Of a stretch of 8,382 bases of DNA, positions 1 to 5,338 are shown in pieces. Position 1 is the first letter of the stretch. Each line of letters begins with the position of its first letter. Origin of the DNA: Candidatus Lloydbacteria bacterium RIFCSPLOWO2_02_FULL_54_12 (GTDB lineage: Bacteria; Patescibacteriota; Minisyncoccia; Phycocordibacterales; UBA6899); assembly GCA_001819095.1 (NCBI GenBank), contig MHLS01000011.1:1-8382 (forward strand), given 5' to 3'. The position numbers and the translations under genes were made by a program. The notes beneath the pieces were generated by a model. That model was not told where the DNA came from. It saw only the letters and a program-made list of their open reading frames with translations, and did not search any database.

Positions 1-103
1 GTTTTATGGCTCAGTGGCAAGGTGAAACATTCAAAACAAACCGGTGATTTTGGGTATTATCCCACATTGTTTTCTTGCGAGTCTGACGAATTAGAAAACA
101 AGA

Positions 104-360
104 AGTACTCTTGTGGTGCAAGGCGACTATAAAAATCCAAGTGGAGTTGCGTACCCGCAAGCTCCCGTCAAATTCGTTCGATGTGAGTACGCTTCGGCGT
201 GCCGCTCGGCCATATCGGGGGAGAACAGCTTCCAACCCTGTTTCCCGAAGTCTGCCGTGCGGCACGACCAAAGCGCTAATTCATGCCCCGCTTCCAAGGC
301 GGGGCCTTTTACTGGGGTGAGCCAGAATGCCACGGGCGTAAGCCCGTGGATGAATGGCCA
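104..360 (+). ncRNA. IS605-like right end / omegaRNA-like unit 1
   Basis: The 3' part has the form GAATGCC-hairpin-GGATGAATGGCC: an 8-bp perfect stem CCACGGGC/GCCCGTGG with a GTAA loop at 330-349. This layout resembles the subterminal hairpin at the right end of IS200/IS605 elements, which in TnpB systems is the 3' scaffold of the omegaRNA. The 5' part (104-127) shares the spaced words AGTACTC, GTGGTG and GGCG with unit 2 at 421. Unit 1 is longer than unit 2 and contains the terminator at 285-310, so it may be composite. No tnpB or tnpA is visible; a tnpB could end just left of the window. Family assignment is inference from hairpin shape and flanking words. Confidence 0.35.
285..310 (+). terminator. 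Rho-independent terminator
   Basis: Stem GCCCCGC (285-291) with GCGGGGC (299-305), a 7-nt loop, then CTTTT. It would end a plus-strand transcript covering the structured region at 1-284, whose start lies outside or near the left edge of the window. Confidence 0.65.
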
Positions 361-384
361 CAATAAAGTGTGCGCGGCGACCAA

Positions 385-416
385 TTTTTTCTTAACGGTA
401 CTCCGTTTAGAAAAAA
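385..416. repeat. AT-rich 13-bp inverted repeat
   Basis: TTTTTTCT (385-392) pairs with AGAAAAAA (409-416), then after one T-T mismatch AACGG (394-398) pairs with CCGTT (403-407), leaving a TACT loop. The loop-side segment 398-404 (GTACTCC) is also complementary to 419-425 (GGAGTAC), so a pseudoknot or an alternative fold is possible. Located between the two IS605-like units. The run of T or A on either side could also make it a bidirectional terminator. Confidence 0.5.
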
Positions 417-420
417 TGGG

Positions 421-515
421 AGTACTCGCAGTGGTGTGGCGCACTCCTCTTCCAGAAAAACATCCTCGGTGCCGCCCGCGAAATGCCCCGTCCGTAAGGG
501 CGGGGATAGATGGGC
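421..515 (+). ncRNA. IS605-like right end / omegaRNA-like unit 2
   Basis: Second copy of the same layout: AGTACTC, GTGGTG and GGCG at 421-441, then AAATGCC, an 8-bp stem CCCCGTCC/GGGCGGGG (one G-U) with a GTAA loop at 486-505, then GATAGATGGGC. The stem sequence differs from unit 1 while loop and flanks are kept, as expected for a conserved RNA or DNA structure rather than a recent duplication. The segment 419-425 can also pair with 398-404 inside the neighbouring hairpin loop region. There is no associated transposase in view. Confidence 0.35.
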
Positions 516-626
516 GGCATGTTTTACTTTTAATGAACAGTGTTTCCTGATTTGCTATCAACAGGAGGCGTGAGGTTTCCGTGTGGTTTAATAGTAGTGG
601 ATGTTCGCCAACGTGGTGTGCTTCGG

Positions 627-812
627 GGAGCTTTAGCTCAGTGGGAGAGCTTCTTTCGGTTTGTTGTATGCATGGACAACGTCTACGCGAGACGTGAGGT
701 CGTGCGTATCACGGTGCGTCAAAAGAGTCGGGGATCGTATGCCTTGACCAGATGCATCGCCGCAAGGACAGCTGAAAAACGACGGATGGTTCGATTCCAC
801 CAAGCTCCGCCA
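627..812 (+). tRNA. Interrupted or expanded tRNA-like gene
   Basis: The ends are those of a tRNA. The acceptor stem GGAGCTT (627-633) pairs perfectly with AAGCTCC (802-808), followed by G73 and an encoded CCA. The D arm is GCTC-AGTGGGA-GAGC (636-650). The T arm has the loop TTCGATT (790-796) in a 5-bp stem with one A-C mismatch. Instead of a 17-nt anticodon arm plus variable loop there are about 134 nt (651-784). These hold hairpins at 663-680, 681-693, 701-713 and 742-767, and the first and last loops both contain the self-complementary ATGCAT, allowing a kissing contact. TCTTT (652-656) could pair with AAAGA (722-726). I cannot assign an anticodon. It could be a tRNA with a small intron, a decayed tRNA, or a regulatory tRNA-like RNA. 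tmRNA is unlikely: a full D stem is present, the length is too short and no tag reading frame is recognisable. Confidence 0.55.
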
Positions 813-834
813 AAGCACATCGCATTGCTTACAC

Positions 835-859
835 CCCCCGGTCTTACCGGGGGCTTTTT
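835..859 (+). terminator. Terminator of the tRNA-like gene
   Basis: Perfect 8-bp stem CCCCCGGT (835-842) / ACCGGGGG (846-853) with a CTT loop, followed by C and five T. It lies 22 bases after the encoded CCA, so the tRNA-like RNA is probably a single transcription unit. Confidence 0.8.
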
Positions 860-960
860 AATCTCGCAAGATTACACAGCGCAACTGTCCACTAGGCCGC
901 GGTGTCTCTGTCCTGGGAGCGCTCCGCCTTAGTTGACGGTTGTGGGGCATGATTTCGGTG

Positions 961-989
961 AAATCAAAACCCCACACAGACGTGCGGGG
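961..989 (-). terminator. Terminator of the amidohydrolase gene
   Basis: Read on the minus strand, CCCCGCAC (989-982) pairs with GTGTGGGG (977-970) including one G-U, and is followed by TTTTGATTT. It starts 9 bases after the stop codon. The same bases 970-976 can instead pair with 941-947 (TGTGGGG) around an inner 7-bp hairpin (950-966), so two exclusive folds exist. Confidence 0.7.
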
Positions 990-997
990 TATGGCAA

Positions 998-2005
998 CTA
1001 TACTACTTGGTGAAACGTTTCGGGTCGGGCGATAAGCAAGCGTTTCTTGATCGGCGCATAACCGCGGGTCAGTGCTTCTCGTTCGAGTCCCGTCGCCTCT
1101 TTGATGAAAAGGTCTTTCGCGAAGTAGTTTTCGGGAATTGTCCGTCCAGCGGTCTCTTTCCTGAATGCCCATGCGTGAACGGGAATCGGGTAGTCGGTCC
1201 CGAAGACAAGGCGTGACGCGACCAATGGATCACGAAGTGCATTCAAGAATCGCGATTTGCGATGGAACGAGGCAAGCGCCGCAACATCGAGATAAAGATT
1301 CGGATACTTCGCCACAAGTGTTCGCATGTCTCTGAACAAGCTGGGACTGTCGTAGATGATGCGTCCGCCACAGCAGTGTGCGGCGATTACGGTAACCCCC
1401 GCACGGAGTGCCGCCTCGAGGCGGTCGAGTCCGGAGAAACGAATGTTGATGTTGGGCACCGCGTACTCGAATCCGACATGCATGAGGATCGGCGTTCCGG
1501 TTTCACGGAGGCGTTGGTAGAACGGTTCAATCCGCACATCCCCAGGGTCGAACCCCATGACGTTCGGGAGCCACTTGACGAGTACGGCACCTGCATCGAG
1601 ACACTTGTCGAGTTCGTACCTCCAGTCGCGTCGCAGCGGATTGACCGATGCACCGAAGAGCATCTTCGGCGACTCCTTACACAGCGCGATGACTGCATCG
1701 TTCGTGACCGCTTTCGCGGTGCGCTCCGGTTCGAAGAAGCCGTTTGCGTCGTAGACACCGTCGAAAGCGAGAACGACCGCATGGCCAAGGGGAGAAGCGT
1801 CGAGACGCGCAACAAGGAGTTCGCGGTAGCGTTCGTCGAGCCGCTCTTTTTCGGGCATCCGTCCAAGGAATGCATCCTGCCAATTGAGGACACCGATCGC
1901 ATTCAAATACCAGCGGATGCGGTAGCTTTTTGAGAATTTCGGATGGATGTGCCCGCCGTTCTTTGGGCTGAAGGCAAGATGGTGGCAGTGGACGTCGATA
2001 GACAC
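998..2005 (-). CDS. Amidohydrolase family protein (amidohydrolase-2/ACMSD-like)
   Basis: A TIM-barrel metal hydrolase of 335 residues, the usual size for the Amidohydro_2 family (decarboxylases and hydrolases such as ACMSD). Visible elements in order: the N-terminal metal motif DVHCHH (H6, H8), K144 in LVKWLPN, H176 in ILMHVGFEY, H210 in AAHCCGG and D271 in FGTDYP, which match the expected metal ligand and catalytic positions on successive barrel strands. There is no signal peptide, so it is probably cytosolic. The frame is open upstream to a TTG at 2042-2044, but I chose the GTG at 2003-2005: it has AAGGGGG six bases upstream and places the metal motif at residue 4, as in the family. The gene has its own promoter and terminator and diverges from fusA. 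The substrate cannot be told from sequence. Confidence 0.9.
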   Translation of the reverse strand: MSIDVHCHHLAFSPKNGGHIHPKFSKSYRIRWYLNAIGVLNWQDAFLGRMPEKERLDERYRELLVARLDASPLGHAVVLAFDGVYDANGFFEPERTAKAVTNDAVIALCKESPKMLFGASVNPLRRDWRYELDKCLDAGAVLVKWLPNVMGFDPGDVRIEPFYQRLRETGTPILMHVGFEYAVPNINIRFSGLDRLEAALRAGVTVIAAHCCGGRIIYDSPSLFRDMRTLVAKYPNLYLDVAALASFHRKSRFLNALRDPLVASRLVFGTDYPIPVHAWAFRKETAGRTIPENYFAKDLFIKEATGLEREALTRGYAPIKKRLLIARPETFHQVV

Positions 2006-2068
2006 AGAAGACCCCCTTAGGGTCGCAGAGCGACCGGGTGACAAAGAAGAAGTGAAAGAACTCCAGTG

Positions 2069-2097
2069 AATCTACGACACGCACCGCCCCTCGTCAA
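2069..2097 (-). promoter_or_regulatory. Sigma70-type promoter for the amidohydrolase
   Basis: On the minus strand TTGACG (2097-2092), a 17-bp spacer, then TAGATT (2074-2069). The predicted start near 2062 leaves a leader of about 57 nt that contains a perfect hairpin GGTCGC-TCT-GCGACC (2035-2021) just before the Shine-Dalgarno sequence at 2018-2012. Confidence 0.65.
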
Positions 2098-2145
2098 CAG
2101 GCGTGAAAGTCCCATTTTGAAGAGTTTTTCTTGGTCGGGCCATTC

Positions 2146-2174
2146 TTGCTTTTTTGGTCTGTTTTCACTATAGT
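2146..2174 (+). promoter_or_regulatory. Promoter of the fusA locus
   Basis: TTGCTT (2146-2151), 17-bp spacer, TATAGT (2169-2174). It points at the fusA remnant and the intact fusA, giving a predicted leader of about 165 nt before the real start codon. No other plus-strand promoter of this quality lies between here and 2346. Confidence 0.6.
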
Positions 2175-2185
2175 ATCGCAATGTT

Positions 2186-2211
2186 GCCCCGAAGTGAGGG
2201 GCGCTTGTTTT
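2186..2211 (+). promoter_or_regulatory. Attenuator-like hairpin in the fusA leader
   Basis: Stem GCCCC (2186-2190) / GGGGC (2198-2202) followed by GCTTGTTTT. It resembles a weak terminator placed 10-40 bases after the predicted transcription start, so it could attenuate fusA. The stem is only 5 bp. Confidence 0.3.
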
Positions 2212-2236
2212 CTAAGTAACACCAGAATTAACAAAC

Positions 2237-2335
2237 ATGGAACGAGACTACCCACTAGAAAAAGTCAGAAATTTCGGCACCCCGGTACCACTGCGAAGAC
2301 TTGCTACGGGGCGAGGTGGGGTAACGGTGACCTAA
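2237..2335 (+). pseudogene. 5' remnant of a second fusA, now a 32-codon upstream ORF
   Basis: Starts ATG and encodes MERDYPLEKVRNFG, identical to residues 1-14 of the intact EF-G 109 bases downstream. Seven of these codons differ, all synonymously. Homology ends at codon 15 (T instead of I), exactly before the P-loop region. The frame then runs through unrelated sequence to a TAA at 2333-2335, ten bases before the real fusA ATG. No Shine-Dalgarno sequence is seen. It is either a decayed gene fragment, a translated leader peptide that affects fusA expression, or both. The matching 3' fragment lies at 4550-4597, on the other side of the intact gene. Confidence 0.8.
2302..2315. repeat. Left arm of the inverted repeat flanking fusA
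   Basis: TGCTACGGGGCGAG is the reverse complement of 4523-4536 except for one position that remains a G-U pair in RNA. The arm lies in the 64-bp spacer between the fusA 5' remnant and the intact start codon. Confidence 0.7.
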
Positions 2336-2345
2336 TGTAATTTTT

Positions 2346-4493
2346 ATGGAAAGAGACTATCCACTAGAGAAGGTAAGAAATTTTGGTATCATCGCACATA
2401 TTGACGCGGGGAAGACGACCGTCTCCGAGCGTATTTTGTTCTATACGGGTGTTTCGCATAAGATCGGCGAGGTCCACGAGGGGGATACCGTCATGGACTG
2501 GATGGAACAGGAGCGCGAGCGCGGTATCACCATCACCTCCGCCGCAACGACGGCGTTCTGGAGCCCGACCTACATGCCGAAGGAGGATATTTCCCGAAAG
2601 TGCCGCTTCAACCTCATTGACACCCCCGGACACATCGACTTTACGATCGAAGTAAAACGCTCACTGCGTGTCTTAGACGGTGCGGTCGTCGTTTTTGACG
2701 GCGTTGCCGGCGTGGAACCGCAGTCCGAGACAAACTGGCGGTATGCCGACGAGGGCAAGGTTCCCCGCGTCTGTTTTATCAACAAGCTCGACCGCATGGG
2801 TGCATCGTTCGAGCGGTCGTATCAAAGCATACTGGATCGCCTCACGAAACATGCGGTGCGGATGCAGATCCCCATCGGCGAAGAAGAGCATTTCGAGGCG
2901 GTCATCGACCTTTTGCGCATGAAAGTGTATCGCTTTGAAGGCGAGAAGGGCATGAATGTCGTCGAGGACGAGATACCGGCGGAACATCTTGCCGACGCGA
3001 AGAAGTACCGCGGGGAGCTTATCGAGGCGATCGTGGAGAACGACGAAAAGTTGATGAACGACTACCTTGAGGGCAAAGAGATCGCGCTCGACGATTTGAA
3101 ACGTGTTCTGCGCAAGGCGACGATCGAGAACAAGCTCGTCCCCGTCTTTACCGGCTCGGCGCTCAAGAATAAGGGCGTTCAGCTTGTGCTCGATGCGGTC
3201 GTTGATTACCTTCCGAGTCCCTTGGACATTCCGCCGACCAAAGGACACGACCTTGAGACCGGAGCGGAGATCTTCCGCAAAGCCGACGACAAGGAACCAT
3301 TCTCCGCGCTTGCGTTTAAGATCGCGACGGACCCGTACGTGGGGCAACTCGCGTTCTTCCGCGTGTATTCCGGAGTGCTCGAATCGGGTTCTTATGTCTA
3401 CAATGCGACGAAAGGGAAAAAGGAGCGCGTCTCGCGTATATTGCGCATGCATGCGAATGAACGCGAAGAGGTGAAGAAGGTCTTTGCCGGCGAGATCGCC
3501 GCCGCAGTGGGGCTCAAAGACACGCTGACCTCCGATACGCTTTGCGACGAGGAGAATCCTATCATTCTCGAGCGTATCATCGTTCCGGAGCCGGTCATTT
3601 CGATGCGTATCGAACCGAAGACCAAACAGGATCAGGAAAAAATGGGTCTCGCACTGTCGCGCTTGGCCGCGGAGGATCCGACATTTCGTGTGACTTCCGA
3701 CGCCGAAACAGGTGAGACGATCATCTGGGGTATGGGCGAACTCCACCTCGAGATTATCGTTGACCGCATGAAGCGCGAGTTCAGCGTCGATGCGGCGACG
3801 GGGAAGCCGCAAGTAGCGTACCGCGAGACCATCCAAGGCGAGTCGGAAGCGGAGTGCAAGTACATCAAGCAGTCTGGCGGACGCGGTCAATACGGTCATG
3901 TCCGTATCCGCGTGAAGCCGATGGAACTCGGCGTGAAGCCCGAAGATCTGCCGAAGAACACGAAACGCTCACCAGGGCTTGAGTTCGTCAATTCGATCAA
4001 GGGCGGCATTATTCCGCAGGAGTACATTTCACCGATTGAGAAAGGCATCAAAGAAGGTATGGAACGCGGCGTGGTCGCGGGATATCCTTTGGTCAATATT
4101 TCCGTCGAGCTCTACGACGGTTCCTACCACGAAGTCGACTCGTCCGAGATCGCGTTCAAGATCGCCGGCTCGATGGCGCTTCAGGATGCGGCACGAAAAG
4201 CGCGTCCGACCCTCCTTGAACCGGTCATGGCGGTGGAAATAGTTTTTCCGGATAAATTCATGGGTGATGTGACGGGCTCCGTCGCATCGCGTCGCGGACA
4301 GGTGAATTCCATGGAAGACCGCGGAATGCTCAAGGTTGCGAGGGCGATGATCCCGCTCGCGGAAATGTTCGGTTATGCGACCGTGCTCCGCTCGATGACC
4401 GAGGGGCGCGGCACTTTCACCATGGAACCCGCCGAATACGTGCCGGTCCCGCAAAATGTCGCAGCGGCGGTGATTGAGGCGCGGGGGAAGTAA
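2346..4493 (+). CDS. fusA: Translation elongation factor G
   Basis: The translocase GTPase of the ribosome: it drives tRNA-mRNA movement after peptide transfer and, with RRF, ribosome recycling. Full length at 715 residues. The GTPase motifs are all present: P-loop AHIDAGKTT (17-25), switch I around RGITITSAATT (59-69), DTPGH (92-96), NKLD (146-149) and a GSAL-type G5 near 267. Domains II-V follow without breaks, including the domain IV start SGGRGQYGHV and a conserved C-terminus ending AAAVIEARGK. The segment between switch I and DTPGH is slightly long (about residues 73-86). The ATG is chosen by homology; no Shine-Dalgarno is visible in the T-rich sequence just before it. Transcription probably starts near 2181. 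The gene sits between a 5' and a 3' fragment of another fusA and is bracketed by a 14-bp inverted repeat. Confidence 0.98.
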   Translation: MERDYPLEKVRNFGIIAHIDAGKTTVSERILFYTGVSHKIGEVHEGDTVMDWMEQERERGITITSAATTAFWSPTYMPKEDISRKCRFNLIDTPGHIDFTIEVKRSLRVLDGAVVVFDGVAGVEPQSETNWRYADEGKVPRVCFINKLDRMGASFERSYQSILDRLTKHAVRMQIPIGEEEHFEAVIDLLRMKVYRFEGEKGMNVVEDEIPAEHLADAKKYRGELIEAIVENDEKLMNDYLEGKEIALDDLKRVLRKATIENKLVPVFTGSALKNKGVQLVLDAVVDYLPSPLDIPPTKGHDLETGAEIFRKADDKEPFSALAFKIATDPYVGQLAFFRVYSGVLESGSYVYNATKGKKERVSRILRMHANEREEVKKVFAGEIAAAVGLKDTLTSDTLCDEENPIILERIIVPEPVISMRIEPKTKQDQEKMGLALSRLAAEDPTFRVTSDAETGETIIWGMGELHLEIIVDRMKREFSVDAATGKPQVAYRETIQGESEAECKYIKQSGGRGQYGHVRIRVKPMELGVKPEDLPKNTKRSPGLEFVNSIKGGIIPQEYISPIEKGIKEGMERGVVAGYPLVNISVELYDGSYHEVDSSEIAFKIAGSMALQDAARKARPTLLEPVMAVEIVFPDKFMGDVTGSVASRRGQVNSMEDRGMLKVARAMIPLAEMFGYATVLRSMTEGRGTFTMEPAEYVPVPQNVAAAVIEARGK

Positions 4494-4522
4494 GAAGACC
4501 CCCGAATCATTTGCAGAAAATG

Positions 4523-4536
4523 CTTGCCCCGTAGCA
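4523..4536. repeat. Right arm of the inverted repeat flanking fusA
   Basis: CTTGCCCCGTAGCA, complementary to 2302-2315 over 14 contiguous pairs (one G-U). A separate hairpin ATCCCG (4536-4541) / CGGGAT (4546-4551) begins at its last base and runs into the fusA 3' remnant. Confidence 0.7.
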
Positions 4537-4549
4537 TCCCGTCCGCGGG

Positions 4550-4597
4550 ATTCCTATTGGGATTGCCGCCGCCGTTATCGAAGCGCGCGGAAAATAA
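4550..4597 (+). pseudogene. 3' remnant of a second fusA
   Basis: Reads IPIGIAAAVIEARGK then TAA, against VPQNVAAAVIEARGK then TAA at the end of the intact EF-G. From 4562 onward every residue matches except I/V at the first position, while nine of the ten identical sense codons use a different codon. A proline further upstream also aligns, so homology begins at about 4550. It lies 68 bases after the intact stop codon, on the same strand. Together with the 5' remnant it shows that a diverged fusA once occupied this site and that its interior is missing. Confidence 0.8.
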
Positions 4598-4619
4598 AAA
4601 ACCTAGGAATAGCACGGTC

Positions 4620-4673
4620 AAAATACAAGGTCGAACCTTGAGGAATGATTCTTAAGGTTCGACCTTGTATTTT
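4620..4673 (+). terminator. 25-bp hairpin: fusA terminator and palindromic operator-like element
   Basis: A perfect 20-bp inverted repeat, arms 4620-4639 and 4654-4673, extended by five more pairs (two G-U) to an ATGA tetraloop. The outer ends are AAAA and TTTT, so it can terminate transcription in both directions. Each arm contains ATACAAGGT, and the right arm abuts the -35 box of the next gene (4675), so a role as a protein-binding site is also possible. The word recurs at 8124-8144. Confidence 0.75.
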
Positions 4674-4674
4674 A

Positions 4675-4703
4675 TTGACACATTCAAAAAGTCTTGGTAG
4701 CGT
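4675..4703 (+). promoter_or_regulatory. Promoter of the exported small protein
   Basis: Consensus TTGACA (4675-4680), 17-bp spacer, TAGCGT (4698-4703). A Shine-Dalgarno GGAGGA (4723-4728) precedes the ATG at 4735. The predicted transcription start near 4710 gives a short leader. Confidence 0.75.
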
Positions 4704-4734
4704 ATTCCCAGTTGTTCACTTTGGAGGATTTCCA

Positions 4735-5265
4735 ATGAAACGCTCCTTTGGTTCCACAATTGGTTCCGCGATCACGCTGTATGCCGGTGGAATAGCGGTC
4801 GCATTGTTTGCCGCCATTCTCTTTTCCGCCGGTCTCGGTCTCGCGTATGCGGGTACGCCCACACTGACCTTCGTCACCAGTCACACCGAGCTCTACGTCG
4901 CGCTCGAAGCGGCGGAAAAAGGCACAATCGGGAGCGTCGCTATCTCCGAGAAGTATATGCAAGAGGGAACCAGCCGGGTGCAGAAGAACCAGGTTCGCGG
5001 TCTCATCGCGACGGTTTTCAAACTCGGCAATCGCGCCGTCTACATGTATGGAGTACCGCTCGACCGCTCACTCGCCGAGGAGCTTCTCGACATGCGTGCT
5101 CCGGCGGAGTGTGGCGCTCCGATTTTTCTCGGTAAGCTGATCGACGGAAAAAACCGCGCCGAGCCTATCACCCTCTGTGGCATGGGCGGTGACACTGACG
5201 AGGCGACACTTCGGAGCCGCTTGCGTATCAACATCGAGCGCGAACTTGGGCGGGTCACCCCATAG
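4735..5265 (+). CDS. Exported or membrane-anchored protein of unknown function
   Basis: 176 residues. The family is not recognised. The N-terminus has a charged start (MKR), a hydrophobic stretch at about residues 13-36 and an AYA motif (37-39) suiting signal peptidase cleavage, so the mature protein (about 137 residues) is probably outside the membrane or tethered to it. Only two cysteines are present (C126 in ECGAP, C148 in LCGMG), which could form a disulfide bond. The C-terminal part is charged and probably helical. The frame is open upstream to 4645, but that would start inside the terminator hairpin; the ATG at 4735 has GGAGGA six bases before it and a good promoter. It is a single-gene unit ended by a terminator at 5281. 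Confidence 0.8.
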   Translation: MKRSFGSTIGSAITLYAGGIAVALFAAILFSAGLGLAYAGTPTLTFVTSHTELYVALEAAEKGTIGSVAISEKYMQEGTSRVQKNQVRGLIATVFKLGNRAVYMYGVPLDRSLAEELLDMRAPAECGAPIFLGKLIDGKNRAEPITLCGMGGDTDEATLRSRLRINIERELGRVTP

Positions 5266-5280
5266 CGAAATAGGATCAAG

Positions 5281-5306
5281 AACGCCGTACTACACGGCGT
5301 TTTTTT
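5281..5306 (+). terminator. Rho-independent terminator
   Basis: AACGCCG (5281-5287) pairs with CGGCGTT (5295-5301), with T at 5300-5306. It begins 16 bases after the preceding stop codon. Confidence 0.85.
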
Positions 5307-5332
5307 GTTGTCCGGACTACTAATGTTATAAT
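5305..5332 (+). promoter_or_regulatory. Promoter giving a leaderless mRNA
   Basis: TTGTTG (5305-5310), 16-bp spacer, exact TATAAT (5327-5332). The ATG of the next gene is at 5339, seven bases past the -10 box, where transcription is expected to start. The -35 overlaps the T-tract of the preceding terminator. Confidence 0.65.
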
Positions 5333-5338
5333 TCTTGC

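Larger units (their letters stand above)
1..626. other. Gene-poor structured leader region
   Basis: No open frame here reads like a protein. Frame 1 is open from the window edge to a TAA at 130-132, so the tail of a gene entering from the left is possible, but I recognise no family in it. The stretch is instead rich in hairpins: TTGTTTTCT (67-75) with AGAAAACAA (93-101); a competing ACAAGA/TCTTGT hairpin (98-114); a 9-bp bulged hairpin near 143-165; a TTCG-capped hairpin near 187-202; a terminator at 285-310; and two GTAA-capped 8-bp hairpins at 330-349 and 486-505. Bases 561-626 lead into the tRNA-like gene and show only a weak -10-like TTTAAT near 587. Confidence 0.6.

Noticed and set aside
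1..132. C-terminal end of a tnpB gene entering from the left in frame 1
   Set aside because: The frame is open for 43 codons, but this is not rare by chance and the residues show no zinc-finger or RuvC-like motif of TnpB.
113..561. Open frames of about 145 codons on both strands of the structured leader region
   Set aside because: They cross several strong hairpins and a terminator, lack Shine-Dalgarno sequences, and have residue compositions unlike the true genes of the window.
627..812. tmRNA (ssrA)
   Set aside because: The T loop, CCA and a large RNA insert suggest it, but the 5' end has a complete tRNA D stem, the length is about half that of usual tmRNA and there is no tag reading frame resembling ANDENYALAA.
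1072..1100. T-arm-like GTTCGAGTCCC suggesting a tRNA inside the amidohydrolase region
   Set aside because: No acceptor or D arm in position, no pairing T stem, and it lies within a well-supported coding sequence.
1262..1933. 223-codon plus-strand frame within the amidohydrolase
   Set aside because: Antisense shadow of a gene with clear metal-binding motifs, a promoter and a terminator.
2295..2335. 16S rRNA fragment in the fusA left spacer (GGTGGGGTAACGG)
   Set aside because: Thirteen bases match a common 16S stretch, but the flanks do not keep the helix or the following conserved sequence; probably coincidence, though worth a search.
2673..3899. Long minus-strand open frame (408 codons) opposite fusA
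   Set aside because: It is the mirror of the EF-G coding frame with typical shadow composition and no recognisable domain.
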